Shown: positions 18,340-29,416, counted from the first letter of the stretch. The stretch: DNA of 64,000 nt from Citrobacter freundii (GCF_011077955.1 NZ_JAALBX010000002.1:186001-250000), one strand, 5' to 3'. Translations and numbers: made by a program. Notes: generated by a model from the letters alone, not told the origin.

Positions 18340-19158
18340 CTAAAGGAGTGAGTTCTGATGCGGAATAGCAGGCGGTTGCCCGAGATTAGAAAACGCCTGT
18401 TGCATTTCTGGCCAAAGAAGATGCACCAGTTCCGGGACCTGGCCGATATCGGGCGTATGCAAAAAAAGATACGGCGTCGTGGTTTGTTCCCAACTGGCGA
18501 GTTTGCTAAGCCACACTTTAAAGAATTCTTCATTGCGGGCCATATCGTCGCTGCCGATAAAGCGCACCATTGGGTTTGCCGCCGTGACCAGCGCGTGCAC
18601 CGGCACTTTCGGTTTTTTACGCTGCGCGTCGATAATGTCCTGGCTTGTGGGAATAGCCGAATGTACCGGTCGGCTGTCCAACACTACCCGGTTGACGGCC
18701 CGCTGGTGAAGGCCGCGATTAAGCGCTTGTTCCGCGTCACCCTTAGCGAAAAACGCCGGGTGGCGCACTTCCACGCCATAGGTGAACTCATCGGGCAAGT
18801 TATCGAGAAATGACCACAGCGCCGGAAGATCTGCCGGGCCAAACCCCGCAGGCAATTGCAGCCAGTACTGACCGATGCGCCCGGTAAGCGGCGCGAGCCG
18901 CGTAAAGAATTCGGCTTTCAAATCCTCGCACTGGCGTAGCGCGGCCTGATGGGTAATAGTCGCCGGGAATTTAAAACAAAAACGGAACGCGTCGGTGGTT
19001 TGCGCCCGCCAACGTTCAACGATCTCCGCTTTAGGTAACGCGTAGAGTGTGGTGTTGCCCTCTACGCAGTTAAAATGGCGGGCGTAATCTTCAAGTGTAC
19101 TGATGCCAAGTCGCCCCCATTTTGGGTGCGACCATTGGGGCAGGCCGATATAAATCAT
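18340..19158 (-). CDS. yecE: DUF72 family protein YecE
   Basis: At 272 residues this equals E. coli YecE, a DUF72 protein with a TIM-barrel fold of unknown function. Family hallmarks include [12 protein letters not shown] at the N-terminus, [17 protein letters not shown] (about 58-74) and [11 protein letters not shown] (about 131-141). The start overlaps the yecD stop by four bases, showing coupling in a yecDE operon. Confidence 0.94.
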   Translation of the reverse strand: MIYIGLPQWSHPKWGRLGISTLEDYARHFNCVEGNTTLYALPKAEIVERWRAQTTDAFRFCFKFPATITHQAALRQCEDLKAEFFTRLAPLTGRIGQYWLQLPAGFGPADLPALWSFLDNLPDEFTYGVEVRHPAFFAKGDAEQALNRGLHQRAVNRVVLDSRPVHSAIPTSQDIIDAQRKKPKVPVHALVTAANPMVRFIGSDDMARNEEFFKVWLSKLASWEQTTTPYLFLHTPDIGQVPELVHLLWPEMQQAFSNLGQPPAIPHQNSLL

Positions 19159-19721
19159 AGGGCGGCGATAATCTCCTCAACCGACCGCACCCGGGCGATG
19201 CGGGGAAAGATATGCCTGAAACTGTTCGCGTGTTGCTCAGCGCTTGCGGCGCTACAGGCGTCTTCCGCAAGGATCAGCGAAAACCCGAGCTCCCAGGCGT
19301 TACGCGCGGTGGATTCCACCCCGATATTGGTGGAGATCCCGCACAGCACGATGGTATCGATGCCGCGGCGGCGCAACTGTAATTCTAAGTCGGTTCCGTA
19401 AAACGCGCCCCACTGGCGTTTAATGATTTCGATATCGCTGTCGCGTTTACCCAGCGCAACCGGGTAATGCCACCACTCCTGAGGCAGGGCTTGCGCCGGG
19501 TTAGGGGCATCAACCGGCTGTTTCAACGCCTCGGCGAAATTGGCCGACCAGCCGACGCGCACCATCACGACCGGCGCGCCGTGGGCGCGAAAATGCTCCG
19601 CAAGCCTTGCGCTGCGAGCCACCACCTCTTCAGCGCTGTGCGGGCCGCCTGCGAAAGGCAAAATACCTTCCTGTAAATCGATTATCACTAATGCAGTGGT
19701 CGCGGGGTTTAAGGTCAGCAT
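19155..19721 (-). CDS. yecD: Isochorismatase-family hydrolase YecD
   Basis: This 188-residue cysteine hydrolase belongs to the isochorismatase-like superfamily. The catalytic triad positions are visible as D in VIIDLQEG (about 16), K in [14 protein letters not shown] and the nucleophilic cysteine in [22 protein letters not shown] is six bases before the ATG at 19721 but abuts the ATG at 19727, so the shorter start, which also matches E. coli length, is preferred. The substrate is unknown. Confidence 0.93.
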   Translation of the reverse strand: MLTLNPATTALVIIDLQEGILPFAGGPHSAEEVVARSARLAEHFRAHGAPVVMVRVGWSANFAEALKQPVDAPNPAQALPQEWWHYPVALGKRDSDIEIIKRQWGAFYGTDLELQLRRRGIDTIVLCGISTNIGVESTARNAWELGFSLILAEDACSAASAEQHANSFRHIFPRIARVRSVEEIIAAL

Positions 19722-19971
19722 ACTCATCTCCTGTACGGTTTTTTTTCACCTTACTCGCCAAAGACTGGTGGTGAGGTCGCAAATTTTGTTAATTTTTGTG
19801 AGAAACCGTCATCATGCGCATAGCATTCGTTCGACCAGACGGCTTCGGGCTTATCGAATGGTGGAATTTCCAGTATAATAGCCGCCTTTTTTCATCCAGT
19901 GTAAAGCTGCGACAGTGGTGCCTGCGGGGCAGGTGACACAAACGGCCTGCGGCAAAATAAAGGGATATCTC

Positions 19972-21744
19972 ATGCGTACAAATTATTGCGGGCAGCTCAA
20001 TAAATCCCATGTGGGACAAGAAGTGACGCTGTGTGGTTGGGTTAATCGTCGTCGCGACCTCGGCAGCCTGATTTTTATCGACATGCGTGACCGTGAAGGC
20101 ATTGTGCAGGTGTTCTTTGATCCTGACCGCGATGCGGCGTTCAAACTGGCCTCTGAATTGCGTAATGAGTTCTGCATTCAAATCACCGGTCTGGTGCGTG
20201 CGCGCGACGAAAGAAATATTAACCGCGACATGGCGACCGGCGAAGTCGAAGTTTTTGCTACCGCCCTTAATATCATCAACCGTGCCGAGCCGTTGCCGCT
20301 GGACTCAAACCAGGTTAACACCGAAGAAGCGCGTCTGAAATACCGCTACCTGGACCTGCGTCGCCCGGACATGGCCCAGCGCCTGAAAACCCGCGCGAAA
20401 ATCACAAGCTTTGTGCGCCGCTTTATGGATGACCACGGTTTCCTTGATATTGAAACCCCGATGTTGACCAAAGCGACGCCGGAAGGCGCGCGTGACTACC
20501 TGGTGCCGTCTCGCGTTCATAAAGGCAAATTCTACGCGCTGCCGCAGTCTCCTCAGCTGTTTAAACAGTTGCTGATGATGTCTGGCTTCGATCGCTACTA
20601 TCAGATTGTGAAGTGTTTCCGCGACGAAGATTTACGTGCTGACCGCCAGCCTGAATTTACCCAAATCGATGTGGAAACCTCCTTCATGACCGCGCCGCAG
20701 GTGCGTGAAGTGATGGAACAGCTGGTTCACGATCTGTGGCTGGACATTAAAGGCGTTGACCTCGGCGCCTTCCCGGTAATGACGTTTGCTGAAGCTGAGC
20801 GTCGTTACGGCTCCGATAAACCTGACCTGCGCAACCCGATGGAACTGGTTGACGTAGCGGATCTGGTGAAAGAGGTTGAATTTAGCGTATTCGCAGGCCC
20901 GGCAAACGACGCCAAAGGCCGTGTGGCGGCGCTGCGTGTACCGGGCGGCGCTGAGTTGACCCGTAAACAGATTGATGAATACGGCAAATTTGTCACCATT
21001 TATGGCGCGAAAGGCCTGGCTTACATCAAAGTTAACCAGCGCAGTGCCGGTATTGAAGGCATTAATAGCCCAATTGCTAAATTCCTCAATACCGACATCA
21101 TCAACGCGATCCTTGAGCGCACCGGCGCGCAAGACGGCGATATGATTTTCTTCGGCGCAGACAATAAGAAAGTGGTTGCCGATGCACTGGGCGCACTGCG
21201 TCTGAAGCTTGGCAAGGATCTGAAAATCACCGACGAAAACGCGTGGGCGCCGCTGTGGGTCATCGATTTCCCGATGTTTGAAGACGATGGCGAAGGCGGT
21301 CTGACGGCTATGCACCACCCGTTCACCTCTCCGAAAGACATGACCGCAGCCGAGCTTCAGGCCGCACCGGAAAATGCCGTCGCGAACGCCTATGATATGG
21401 TCATTAACGGCTATGAAGTGGGTGGTGGTTCTGTGCGTATTTATAGCGGCGAAATGCAGCAGACTGTGTTCGGTATTCTCGGCATTACCGAACAGGAACA
21501 GCGTGAGAAGTTCGGCTTCCTGCTCGACGCGCTGAAATTCGGCACCCCGCCGCACGCGGGCCTGGCATTCGGTCTGGACCGTTTGACGATGCTGCTGACT
21601 GGCACAGACAACATCCGTGATGTAATTGCCTTCCCGAAAACGACCGCTGCGGCGTGCCTGATGACTGAAGCCCCGAGCTTCGCAAACCAGGCGGCGCTTG
21701 AAGAACTCGGCATTGCGGTCATTAAAAAGGAAGAGAAAAAATAA
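19972..21744 (+). CDS. aspS: Aspartyl-tRNA synthetase
   Basis: AspS charges tRNA-Asp. The start at 19972 gives 590 residues, identical to E. coli, and follows AAAGGGATA. Seen are an N-terminal OB-fold anticodon-binding domain (about 1-105, with [10 protein letters not shown]), class II motif 2 ([18 protein letters not shown], about 216-233), the large GAD insertion of bacterial AspRS (about 280-420) and motif 3 ([13 protein letters not shown], near 530-542). The gene is followed after one base by nudB, so the two are probably co-transcribed. Confidence 0.98.
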   Translation: MRTNYCGQLNKSHVGQEVTLCGWVNRRRDLGSLIFIDMRDREGIVQVFFDPDRDAAFKLASELRNEFCIQITGLVRARDERNINRDMATGEVEVFATALNIINRAEPLPLDSNQVNTEEARLKYRYLDLRRPDMAQRLKTRAKITSFVRRFMDDHGFLDIETPMLTKATPEGARDYLVPSRVHKGKFYALPQSPQLFKQLLMMSGFDRYYQIVKCFRDEDLRADRQPEFTQIDVETSFMTAPQVREVMEQLVHDLWLDIKGVDLGAFPVMTFAEAERRYGSDKPDLRNPMELVDVADLVKEVEFSVFAGPANDAKGRVAALRVPGGAELTRKQIDEYGKFVTIYGAKGLAYIKVNQRSAGIEGINSPIAKFLNTDIINAILERTGAQDGDMIFFGADNKKVVADALGALRLKLGKDLKITDENAWAPLWVIDFPMFEDDGEGGLTAMHHPFTSPKDMTAAELQAAPENAVANAYDMVINGYEVGGGSVRIYSGEMQQTVFGILGITEQEQREKFGFLLDALKFGTPPHAGLAFGLDRLTMLLTGTDNIRDVIAFPKTTAAACLMTEAPSFANQAALEELGIAVIKKEEKK

Positions 21745-21745
21745 G

Positions 21746-22189
21746 ATGGCCTATAAGCGTCCCGTTTCTGTCTTAGTGGTGATTTATGCAAAAGATACGA
21801 AGCGGGTGCTGATGCTACAGCGGCGCGATGATCCTGATTTCTGGCAGTCGGTTACCGGCAGTGTGGAAGAGGGAGAGACTGCGCCGCAGGCCGCCGCGCG
21901 TGAAGTAAAGGAAGAGGTCTCGATTGACGTTGCGAAAGAACAACTGACCTTGATGGACTGTCAACGCACGGTGGAGTTTGAAATTTTTAGTCATTTACGT
22001 CATCGCTATGCGCCAGGGATCATGCGAAATCGTGAAACCTGGTTTTGCCTGGCGCTACCGAGCGAGCGGGAGATTGTGTTCACCGAACACTTAACTTACC
22101 GCTGGGTGAGCCCGGCAGAGGCCGCAGCGCTCACTAAATCGTGGAGCAACCGGCAGGCGATTGAAGAATTTGTAATTAACGCGGCCTGA
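21746..22189 (+). CDS. nudB: Dihydroneopterin triphosphate diphosphatase NudB
   Basis: NudB removes pyrophosphate from dihydroneopterin triphosphate in folate synthesis. The 147-residue protein (150 in E. coli) has a canonical Nudix box at about 40-62: GSVEEGETAPQAAAREVKEE. The ATG lies one base after the aspS stop, with AGAAAAAATAAG upstream as a weak binding site, which suggests coupling to aspS. The upstream in-frame extension inside aspS is not used by relatives. Confidence 0.95.
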   Translation: MAYKRPVSVLVVIYAKDTKRVLMLQRRDDPDFWQSVTGSVEEGETAPQAAAREVKEEVSIDVAKEQLTLMDCQRTVEFEIFSHLRHRYAPGIMRNRETWFCLALPSEREIVFTEHLTYRWVSPAEAAALTKSWSNRQAIEEFVINAA

Positions 22190-22216
22190 GAAGGCGCGCT
22201 CTTTGAGGAAATAGTT

Positions 22217-22957
22217 ATGGCAGGTCACAGTAAATGGGCCAACACCAAACACCGCAAAGCGGCACAGGATGCCAAACGCGGTAAGATTTTCACCAAAATT
22301 ATTCGCGAGCTGGTTACCGCGGCGCGTTTAGGCGGCGGCGATGCCGCGTCCAACCCGCGTTTGCGTGCGGCGATTGATAAAGCGCTGTCAAACAACATGA
22401 CGCGCGACACCTTAAACCGCGCCATTGCTCGCGGCGTAGGCGGTGATGAAGACGCGAACATGGAAACCATCATTTATGAAGGTTACGGTCCTGGCGGTAC
22501 GGCGGTCATGGTGGAATGTCTTTCCGACAACCGTAACCGCACCGTAGCGGAAGTGCGTCATGCCTTCAGCAAATGCGGCGGTAACCTGGGCACCGATGGT
22601 TCCGTTGCTTACCTGTTCAGCAAGAAAGGGGTTATCTCTTTCGAGGCAGGCGATGAGGATGTGATCATGGAAGCGGCGCTTGAAGCAGGCGCTGAAGACG
22701 TGGTGACTTTTGACGATGGCGCCATCGACGTGTATACCGCCTGGGAAGAGATGGGCGCGGTGCGTGATGCGCTGGAAGCGGCTGGCCTGAAAGCCGACAA
22801 CGCCGAAGTGTCAATGATCCCGTCAACCAAAGCGGATATGGACGCGGAAACCGCGCCGAAACTGCTGCGTCTTATCGATATGCTGGAAGACTGTGATGAC
22901 GTGCAGGAAGTTTACCATAACGGTGAAATCTCTGACGAAGTCGCTGCCACCCTGTGA
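22217..22957 (+). CDS. yebC: YebC/PmpR family translation factor
   Basis: YebC belongs to the TACO1 family, reported to relieve ribosome stalling and long annotated as a transcriptional regulator. The 246-residue length equals E. coli, and the N-terminus [20 protein letters not shown] is the family signature. Acidic central and C-terminal domains follow, ending [18 protein letters not shown] precedes the ATG. It sits just before ruvC, as in E. coli. Confidence 0.96.
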   Translation: MAGHSKWANTKHRKAAQDAKRGKIFTKIIRELVTAARLGGGDAASNPRLRAAIDKALSNNMTRDTLNRAIARGVGGDEDANMETIIYEGYGPGGTAVMVECLSDNRNRTVAEVRHAFSKCGGNLGTDGSVAYLFSKKGVISFEAGDEDVIMEAALEAGAEDVVTFDDGAIDVYTAWEEMGAVRDALEAAGLKADNAEVSMIPSTKADMDAETAPKLLRLIDMLEDCDDVQEVYHNGEISDEVAATL

Positions 22958-23108
22958 TACCCGCCATTGTTCAGTTGGCAGGCACCCTGGCTCGTCTCGC
23001 TGACCGCTGTCGCGTAGTGGATTTACGCGACGGTGAAAGCGCCAGGCCTTCAGCTTGCTGTGAACGGAACGCTCCAGCGTGTGTTTCACTGATAACCGGA
23101 GGCGCGTG

Positions 23109-23630
23109 ATGGCGATTATTCTCGGCATTGACCCGGGGTCACGCGTGACCGGTTATGGCGTTATTCGCCAGGTTGGCCGCCAGCTCACTTATCTGGGAAG
23201 CGGTTGTATCCGAACCAAGGTTGACGATTTACCCTCGCGACTGAAACTCATCTACGCGGGAGTGAGTGAAATCATCACCCAATTCCAGCCGGATTATTTC
23301 GCCATTGAGCAAGTCTTTATGGCGAAAAACGCCGATTCGGCGCTTAAGCTCGGGCAGGCGCGTGGTGTAGCGATTGTGGCGGCGGTCAATCAGGACCTTC
23401 CGGTCTTTGAATACGCCGCCCGGCAGGTAAAACAAACCGTTGTCGGCATTGGCAGCGCTGAGAAAAGCCAGGTTCAGCATATGGTGCGTACCTTGCTTAA
23501 GCTGCCCGCCAATCCCCAGGCGGATGCGGCGGATGCGCTGGCCATCGCGATTACCCACTGCCATATCAGCCAGAATGCGACGCAAATAAGCGACTCGCGT
23601 CTTAATCTGGCAAGAGGGCGGTTAAGATAA
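23109..23630 (+). CDS. ruvC: Holliday junction resolvase RuvC
   Basis: RuvC cuts Holliday junctions made by RuvAB branch migration. At 173 residues it equals E. coli. The acidic catalytic residues are D7 (GIDPGSR), E66 (FAIEQVF) and the pair in [12 protein letters not shown] near the C-terminus. GGAGGCG lies before the ATG; the longer frame starting at 23079 is not supported. An eight-base inverted repeat (GTCGCGTA with TACGCGAC) occurs upstream at about 23009-23031. The terminator is also the LexA box of ruvAB. Confidence 0.97.
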   Translation: MAIILGIDPGSRVTGYGVIRQVGRQLTYLGSGCIRTKVDDLPSRLKLIYAGVSEIITQFQPDYFAIEQVFMAKNADSALKLGQARGVAIVAAVNQDLPVFEYAARQVKQTVVGIGSAEKSQVQHMVRTLLKLPANPQADAADALAIAITHCHISQNATQISDSRLNLARGRLR

Positions 23631-23633
23631 ATC

Positions 23634-23660
23634 AGGCTGGATATCCATCCAGCCTTTTTT
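23634..23660 (+). terminator. ruvC terminator overlapping the ruvAB LexA box
   Basis: AGGCTGG pairs with CCAGCCT and is followed by a T run. The stem itself is made of the LexA operator, so the same DNA ends ruvC transcription and represses ruvAB. Confidence 0.85.
23637..23652. promoter_or_regulatory. LexA (SOS) box of ruvAB
   Basis: CTGGATATCCATCCAG fits the SOS box form CTG-N10-CAG and differs by one base from the E. coli ruvAB operator as I recall it. It lies about 90 bases upstream of ruvA. Confidence 0.9.
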
Positions 23661-23739
23661 ATATGATAGCCTTATCGCTTTCACGCCGTGCGCGTGAACA
23701 TCCGGAAACTTTTATCGCCGCTAACCGCAGGAGCATATT

Positions 23740-24351
23740 GTGATAGGCAGACTCAGAGGCACCATTCTGGAAAAACAACCGCCGCTGGTATTACTGGAAG
23801 CGGGCGGTGTTGGTTATGAAGTGCATATGCCCATGACCTGCTTTTATGAACTTCCGGAAACGGGCCAGGAAGCCGTCGTCTTCACCCATTTTGTGGTGCG
23901 TGAAGATGCGCAACTGCTGTTCGGTTTTAATAATAAGCAAGAGCGCACGCTGTTTCGCGAGCTTATCAAAGTAAATGGCGTCGGCCCAAAACTGGCGCTC
24001 GCCATTCTCTCGGGTATGTCAGCGCAGCAGTTCGTGAATGCGATTGAGCGCGAAGAACCTGCCGTGCTGGTCAAATTGCCGGGCATCGGCAAAAAAACCG
24101 CCGAGCGTCTGGTAGTGGAAATGAAAGACCGCTTTAAAGGCCTGCACGGCGATCTGTTCACGCCAGCCTCCGACCTGGTGCTGACGTCGCCTGCCAGCCC
24201 GACGAAGGACGATGCGGAGGCAGAAGCCGTTGCCGCGCTTGTGGCATTGGGTTATAAACCGCAGGAAGCGAGCCGTATGGTGAGCAAACTGGCGCGTCCT
24301 GATGCGGACAGCGAAACCCTAATCCGCGAAGCATTACGCGCGGCACTGTGA
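23740..24351 (+). CDS. ruvA: Holliday junction branch migration protein RuvA
   Basis: RuvA tetramers bind the four-way junction and load RuvB. The protein has 203 residues as in E. coli. Domain I (about 1-64) is an OB fold, domain II carries two helix-hairpin-helix motifs ([14 protein letters not shown] and [18 protein letters not shown], about 77-125), and domain III (about 155-203) binds RuvB. Translation begins at GTG, with CAGGAG seven bases upstream. E. coli yebB, which lies before ruvA, is missing. Confidence 0.98.
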   Translation: MIGRLRGTILEKQPPLVLLEAGGVGYEVHMPMTCFYELPETGQEAVVFTHFVVREDAQLLFGFNNKQERTLFRELIKVNGVGPKLALAILSGMSAQQFVNAIEREEPAVLVKLPGIGKKTAERLVVEMKDRFKGLHGDLFTPASDLVLTSPASPTKDDAEAEAVAALVALGYKPQEASRMVSKLARPDADSETLIREALRAAL

Positions 24352-24359
24352 GGTAACGG

Positions 24360-25370
24360 ATGATAGAAGCAGACCGCCTGGTTTCCGCCGCGAGCATAAC
24401 CCAGGAAGAGATCATTGACCGGGCTATTCGTCCGAAGCTGCTGGAAGAGTATATCGGCCAGCCGCAGGTTCGCTCGCAGATGGAAATCTTTATTCAGGCG
24501 GCCCGGCTGCGCGGTGACGCGCTGGATCATCTGTTAATTTTCGGCCCGCCGGGTTTAGGCAAAACAACCCTGGCAGGCATTGTCGCCAACGAACTGGGCG
24601 TTAATTTGCGCACCACCTCCGGGCCGGTACTGGAAAAAGCAGGCGATCTTGCCGCGATGCTGACCAATCTCGAACCGCATGACGTCCTGTTTATTGATGA
24701 GATCCACCGCCTTTCGCCGGTCGTGGAAGAAGTGTTGTACCCGGCGATGGAAGACTATCAGCTGGATATTATGATTGGCGAAGGCCCGGCGGCACGCTCA
24801 ATCAAAATTGATTTACCGCCGTTTACCTTAATCGGCGCCACCACGCGCGCCGGTTCATTGACGTCTCCGTTGCGCGATCGCTTTGGCATTGTTCAGCGCC
24901 TGGAGTTTTATCAGGTGCCGGACTTACAGCATATCGTCAATCGCAGCGCCCAGCATATGGGGCTTGATATGAGCAACGAAGGGGCGCTGGAAGTGGCTAA
25001 ACGCGCCCGTGGTACGCCGCGTATTGCTAACCGTTTGCTGCGCCGGGTGCGGGATTTTGCTGAGGTTCGCCATAACGGGGTGATTTCCCAGGACGTGGCG
25101 TCTCAGGCGCTGGATATGCTTAATGTCGATACCGAAGGGTTCGACTACATGGACCGCAAACTGCTGCTGGCGATTATCGATAAATTTTTTGGCGGGCCGG
25201 TAGGGCTGGATAACCTGGCGGCAGCGATAGGCGAAGAGCGGGAAACTATCGAAGATGTGCTTGAGCCTTTCCTGATCCAACAAGGATTTTTGCAGCGTAC
25301 GCCGCGTGGCCGAATGGCGACGGTGCGTGCCTGGCAGCATTTTGGCATCACACCGCCCGCACTTCCGTGA
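24360..25370 (+). CDS. ruvB: Holliday junction branch migration ATPase RuvB
   Basis: RuvB is the hexameric AAA+ motor of branch migration. At 336 residues it matches E. coli. Walker A GPPGLGKT is at 62-69, Walker B ends with D113-E114 in FIDEIHRL, sensor 1 is in IGATTRAG, and the arginine finger region SPLRDRFG follows. A winged-helix domain ends [13 protein letters not shown]. The gene starts eight bases after ruvA, in one SOS-controlled operon. Confidence 0.98.
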   Translation: MIEADRLVSAASITQEEIIDRAIRPKLLEEYIGQPQVRSQMEIFIQAARLRGDALDHLLIFGPPGLGKTTLAGIVANELGVNLRTTSGPVLEKAGDLAAMLTNLEPHDVLFIDEIHRLSPVVEEVLYPAMEDYQLDIMIGEGPAARSIKIDLPPFTLIGATTRAGSLTSPLRDRFGIVQRLEFYQVPDLQHIVNRSAQHMGLDMSNEGALEVAKRARGTPRIANRLLRRVRDFAEVRHNGVISQDVASQALDMLNVDTEGFDYMDRKLLLAIIDKFFGGPVGLDNLAAAIGEERETIEDVLEPFLIQQGFLQRTPRGRMATVRAWQHFGITPPALP

Positions 25371-25416
25371 TGGCATCGTTGTGAAAGGGTCATCATTAGA
25401 CCTGCAAAGCGCATAC

Positions 25417-25443
25417 AAAAGGGCAGAGAAATCTGCCCTTTTT
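25417..25443 (+). terminator. Terminator after ruvB (bidirectional)
   Basis: AAAAGGGCAGA and TCTGCCCTTTT form an 11-base-pair stem with a GAAA loop, between the convergent ruvB and znuB genes. Confidence 0.92.
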
Positions 25444-25471
25444 AACATCCTGCATTCGCCGTGCTTAAGAG

Positions 25472-26257
25472 TCAGGTTGCGTTTTTCTTCATCATAGTGA
25501 GGATGAACATCAGCGCGGCGGCTAATACCACGGAAGGGCCTGCGGGCGTGTCGTAAAACGCGGAGAATGTCAGCCCTGCGGTGACGGCAATCATGCCGAT
25601 TATCACCGCAATGCCCGCCATCTGTTCAGGCGTGCGGGCGAAGCGCCGCGCGGTGGCGGCCGGTATTATCAGCAGTGATGTGATAATCAGCGCGCCGACA
25701 AATTTCATTGCCACCCCGATGGTTAATGCCGTAACCAGCATTAATAGCATCTTCACACGCTGTATTTTCACCCCGTCGACAAACGCCAAATCGGGGCTGA
25801 TGGTCATCGCCAGAAGGCTGCGCCATTGCCAGGCCAGCACGCCGATAACCACCGCCACGCCAAGGGCGATAGAGATAATGTCCGCAGGCGTCACCGACAA
25901 CAAATCGCCAAACAGATAGGCCATCAAATCCACACGGATATTGGCCATCAGGCTTACCACCACGAGGCCAAGCGACAGGGCGCTGTGCGCCATGATCCCA
26001 AGCAGGGTATCAATCGCCAGATGCGGGCGCTTTTCCAGCAGTACCAGGCCGATGGCTAGCAGCAAGGTCACGGCGATCACCGCGTAAAACGGGTTTACAT
26101 TAAGCAACAGACCAAACGCGACCCCAAGTAGCGACGCGTGGGCGAGGGTATCGCCAAAATATGACATGCGCCGCCACACGACAAAGGAACCCAGCGGACC
26201 AGCGGCACAGGCGAGCAACATCCCGGCAAACCAGCCAGGCAGTAATAATTCAATCAT
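25472..26257 (-). CDS. znuB: Zinc ABC transporter permease ZnuB
   Basis: ZnuB is the membrane-spanning subunit of the high-affinity zinc importer ZnuABC. At 261 residues it equals E. coli and shows seven to eight hydrophobic segments. Typical features are [19 protein letters not shown] (about 31-49) and a C-terminal lysine-rich tail MKKNAT. The start overlaps the znuC stop by four bases, so the two are co-translated. Confidence 0.97.
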   Translation of the reverse strand: MIELLLPGWFAGMLLACAAGPLGSFVVWRRMSYFGDTLAHASLLGVAFGLLLNVNPFYAVIAVTLLLAIGLVLLEKRPHLAIDTLLGIMAHSALSLGLVVVSLMANIRVDLMAYLFGDLLSVTPADIISIALGVAVVIGVLAWQWRSLLAMTISPDLAFVDGVKIQRVKMLLMLVTALTIGVAMKFVGALIITSLLIIPAATARRFARTPEQMAGIAVIIGMIAVTAGLTFSAFYDTPAGPSVVLAAALMFILTMMKKNAT

Positions 26258-27009
26258 GAGTGACCGTTTCCCCGGCGCAGAACAATGCGACCCTGAAGGT
26301 CGTGGCGATGATTATGGTTATGGCGATAAATACCCAGTTGCTCCGCGCCGCGATGGCCGAACATTGAAATAAATTCCGGGTGCATCGACACCACCTCTGG
26401 CGTACCGGAGCAGCAGATATGCTGGTTCAGGCACAACACATCGTCGGTTTTCGCCATTACCAGATGCAGATCGTGGGAAACCATCAGCACAGCACAATCC
26501 AGTTCGCAGCGCAGTTTATCAATCAGATCGTACAGCGCCACCTGGCCGTTAACGTCGACCCCTTGTGTCGGTTCATCAAGCACCAGCAACTGCGGTTGAT
26601 TCAGCAGCGCGCGGGCCAGCAATACCCGCTGGTTTTCACCGCCGGATAATTTTTGCATCGGCGCATCAATTAAATGACCGGCCTGAACCCGTTTTAGCGC
26701 GGGCAATATGTCTTGCTTACGCGTCGCAGGGCGCAGACGCATAAATCGGCTCACCGTCAGGGGTAAGGTGGCATCGAGATGGAGTTTTTGCGGCACGTAG
26801 CCGATGCGCAAATTGCGCTCTCGCTTGATAACACCTTCATCAGGTGCTACCAGGCCCAGTACCACGCGCACTAGCGTGGATTTACCCGCGCCGTTCGGCC
26901 CGAGCAGCGTCAGGATGCGGCCCGGTTTGAGCCCCAACGACACGTCAGACAGCACGCGGCGCTGCCCAAACGAGACGCAGACATTTTCAAGTGAAACTAA
27001 ATTCGTCAT
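26254..27009 (-). CDS. znuC: Zinc ABC transporter ATPase ZnuC
   Basis: ZnuC powers zinc import. The 251-residue protein has Walker [12 protein letters not shown] at about 35-45, the ABC signature LSGGENQRV, Walker [13 protein letters not shown] and the switch histidine in VSHDLH. The C-terminal histidine-rich tail (HRGAEQ...[10 protein letters not shown]) is typical of ZnuC. It is divergent from znuA across a Zur operator and overlaps znuB by four bases. Confidence 0.97.
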   Translation of the reverse strand: MTNLVSLENVCVSFGQRRVLSDVSLGLKPGRILTLLGPNGAGKSTLVRVVLGLVAPDEGVIKRERNLRIGYVPQKLHLDATLPLTVSRFMRLRPATRKQDILPALKRVQAGHLIDAPMQKLSGGENQRVLLARALLNQPQLLVLDEPTQGVDVNGQVALYDLIDKLRCELDCAVLMVSHDLHLVMAKTDDVLCLNQHICCSGTPEVVSMHPEFISMFGHRGAEQLGIYRHNHNHRHDLQGRIVLRRGNGHS

Positions 27010-27036
27010 GAGAAATTAAGCGTTGCAGAAGTTATC

Positions 27037-27057
27037 GAATGTTATAATATCACATTC
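27037..27057. promoter_or_regulatory. Zur operator between znuCB and znuA
   Basis: The dyad GAATGTTATAATATCACATTC, with matching GAATGT and ACATTC arms, equals the known enterobacterial Zur box in the znuA/znuC divergent promoter region in layout and near-sequence. It would repress both transcripts when zinc is plentiful. The center TATAAT may also serve as a -10 element. Confidence 0.9.
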
Positions 27058-27087
27058 TCGTGTTAATGGACGATGGATAGTTAAATA

Positions 27088-28032
27088 ATGTTACATAAAA
27101 AGACGTTTCTTTGCGCTGCTCTTTCTGCGGCTCTGTGGGGTGGGTTGATGGCGAATGCACAAGCCACGGTTGTCGCTTCGCTTAAACCCCTCGGTTTTAT
27201 CGCCTCCGCGATTGCCGATGGCGTAACGGATACCGAAGTCTTACTGCCTGATGGCGCGTCAGAACATGACTATTCGCTACGGCCCTCTGATGTAAAACGT
27301 TTAAAAAACGCGGACTTAGTTGTGTGGATTGGCCCTGACATGGAAGCGTTCATGCAAAAGCAAGTCGGCGAATTTGCTGACCAAAAAAAGGTAGCGTTAG
27401 GTGATTTACCCGCCGTGAAACCGTTACTCATGAAAGGCGAAGACGACGACCATGACCATGACCACGGCCATGACGCCGCCGCGGAAAAGGGTGAGCACGA
27501 TCACCATCATGGTGAATACAACATGCATATTTGGCTTTCGCCTGAAATTGCGCGGGCTTCAGCGGTTGCAATCCATGAAAAATTAGTGGAACTTATGCCG
27601 CGAAGTAAGGCCAAACTAGACGCAAATCTGAAGGACTTTGAGGCACAATTAGCCCAAACCGATAAGCAGATTCGCGATGAGCTGGCACCGTTGAAAGGGA
27701 AGGGGTATTTCGTTTTTCATGACGCCTACGGCTACTACGAAAAACACTACGGTCTTACGCCCCTGGGTCACTTTACCGTTAACCCTGAAATCCAGCCTGG
27801 TGCGCAGCGTTTACATGAAATCAGAACACAGTTGGTTGAGCAGAAAGCGACCTGCGTTTTTGCTGAGCCACAATTCAGGCCAGCGGTAATCGAAGCCGTT
27901 GCCAGGGGAACGTCTGTTCGTATGGGAACACTCGATCCGTTGGGAACTGATGTGAAATTGGGTAAAAATAGCTACAGCGAATTCTTGACCCGGTTAGCAA
28001 ACCAGTATGCGAGCTGCCTGAAAGGAGATTAA
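27088..28032 (+). CDS. znuA: Zinc ABC transporter substrate-binding protein ZnuA
   Basis: ZnuA binds zinc in the periplasm and delivers it to ZnuB. The 314-residue precursor has a signal peptide ending near ANAQA (about 26). Zinc ligands H60 (GASEHDY), H147 (NMHIWLSPE) and the later histidine in FHDAYGYYE are visible, together with a charged, histidine-rich loop at 119-142 ([11 protein letters not shown]...HDHHHG). Transcription is divergent from znuCB under Zur; mepM follows 16 bases later. Confidence 0.97.
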   Translation: MLHKKTFLCAALSAALWGGLMANAQATVVASLKPLGFIASAIADGVTDTEVLLPDGASEHDYSLRPSDVKRLKNADLVVWIGPDMEAFMQKQVGEFADQKKVALGDLPAVKPLLMKGEDDDHDHDHGHDAAAEKGEHDHHHGEYNMHIWLSPEIARASAVAIHEKLVELMPRSKAKLDANLKDFEAQLAQTDKQIRDELAPLKGKGYFVFHDAYGYYEKHYGLTPLGHFTVNPEIQPGAQRLHEIRTQLVEQKATCVFAEPQFRPAVIEAVARGTSVRMGTLDPLGTDVKLGKNSYSEFLTRLANQYASCLKGD

Positions 28033-28047
28033 CGAGGAAGTGATTAC

Positions 28048-29370
28048 GTGCAACAGATAGCCCGCTCTGTCGCCCTGGCGTTCAACAATTTGCCGCGTCC
28101 CCATCGCGTGATGTTGGGGTCACTAACTTTTCTGACACTTGCGGTCGCCGTCTGGCGACCGTACATCTATCACCCGCAATCCACACCGATTGTTAAAACC
28201 ATTGAGCTTGAAAAGAGCGAAGTGCGTTCTCTGCTCCCCGAAGCGAGTGAGCCTATCGATCAGGCAGCGCCTGAAGAAGATGACGCGATCCCGCAAGATG
28301 AGCTGGATGACAAGACGTCCGGTGAAACCGGGGTGCATGAATATGTCGTGTCGACTGGCGATACCCTCAGTAGCGTACTCAACCAGTACGGCATTGAAAT
28401 GGGTGACATCAGCACCCTCGCAAACGTCGATAAAGACCTGCGTAATTTGAAAATCGGTCAGCAAATTTCCTGGACGTTAACCCCTGAGGGCGAACTGCAA
28501 CGCCTGACCTGGGAAATGTCGCGCCGTGAAACCCGTACCTACGATCGCGTTGATGGCGGCTTTAAAATGAGCAGCGAAATCGCTGAAGGCGATTGGGTCA
28601 ATAACGTGCTTAAAGGCAAAGTTAACGGCAACTTTGTCGCCAGCGCCAAAGAAGCGGGCCTGACCAGCAGCGAAATCAGCGCGGTTATCAAAGCCATGCA
28701 GTGGCAGATTGATTTACGTAAGCTCAAAAAAGGCGACGATTTCGCGGTACTGATGTCGCGCGAAATGCTCGACGGCAAGCGTGAACAGAGCCAGTTGTTG
28801 GGTGTTCGTTTACGCTCGGACGGCAAAGATTATTACGCCATACGCGCGGAAGACGGCAAATTCTATGACCGCAACGGTTCAGGTCTTGCGAAAGGGTTTA
28901 TGCGTTTCCCGACGGTCAAACAATTCCGTGTTTCCTCAAACTTTAATCCGCGTCGTCTTAACCCGGTTACAGGGCGCGTCGCGCCACACCGTGGCGTCGA
29001 CTTTGCGATGCCGCAAGGTACGCCGGTGGTAGCAGTAGGTGACGGCGAAGTGGTGGTTGCCAAGCGTAGCGGGGCGGCGGGGTATTATGTTGCCGTGCGT
29101 CACGGTCGCACCTATACCACGCGTTATATGCACCTGAAAAAAATGCTGGTGAAATCGGGTCAGAAAGTTAAGCGCGGCGATCGCATTGCGCTTTCGGGCA
29201 ATACCGGGCGTTCCACCGGCCCGCATTTGCATTTCGAAATGTGGATCAACCAACAGGCGGTTAACCCGCTGACGGCGAAACTGCCGCGTTCTGAAGGCCT
29301 CACCGGTAAAGACCGCTCAGACTATCTGGCGCAGGTCAAAGAAGTGGTACCGCAACTGCGTTTTGATTAA
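28048..29370 (+). CDS. mepM: Murein DD-endopeptidase MepM
   Basis: MepM cleaves D-Ala-mDAP cross-links to make room for new peptidoglycan. The 440-residue length equals E. coli. Seen are an N-terminal membrane anchor (about 20-38), a LysM/OapA-type domain (about 95-145, YVVSTGDTLSSVLNQYGI) and a C-terminal M23 peptidase with HRGVDFAMPQGTPV and the HLHFEMW zinc-ligand motif. The start is GTG at 28048 after GAGGAAG. It lies directly behind znuA and may be read through from the Zur promoter. Confidence 0.96.
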   Translation: MQQIARSVALAFNNLPRPHRVMLGSLTFLTLAVAVWRPYIYHPQSTPIVKTIELEKSEVRSLLPEASEPIDQAAPEEDDAIPQDELDDKTSGETGVHEYVVSTGDTLSSVLNQYGIEMGDISTLANVDKDLRNLKIGQQISWTLTPEGELQRLTWEMSRRETRTYDRVDGGFKMSSEIAEGDWVNNVLKGKVNGNFVASAKEAGLTSSEISAVIKAMQWQIDLRKLKKGDDFAVLMSREMLDGKREQSQLLGVRLRSDGKDYYAIRAEDGKFYDRNGSGLAKGFMRFPTVKQFRVSSNFNPRRLNPVTGRVAPHRGVDFAMPQGTPVVAVGDGEVVVAKRSGAAGYYVAVRHGRTYTTRYMHLKKMLVKSGQKVKRGDRIALSGNTGRSTGPHLHFEMWINQQAVNPLTAKLPRSEGLTGKDRSDYLAQVKEVVPQLRFD

Positions 29371-29385
29371 TCAAAGCGGATAAGA

Positions 29386-29416
29386 AAAAGCCGACATCCT
29401 TCGGGGGTCGGCTTTT
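29386..29416 (+). terminator. Terminator after mepM
   Basis: AAAAGCCGAC pairs with GTCGGCTTTT around an 11-base loop, followed by CTTTTG. Confidence 0.88.

Noticed and set aside
20632..21555. Long open frame (307 codons) antisense to aspS
   Set aside because: It mirrors the codon structure of a highly conserved gene, has no recognisable domain and lies wholly inside aspS.
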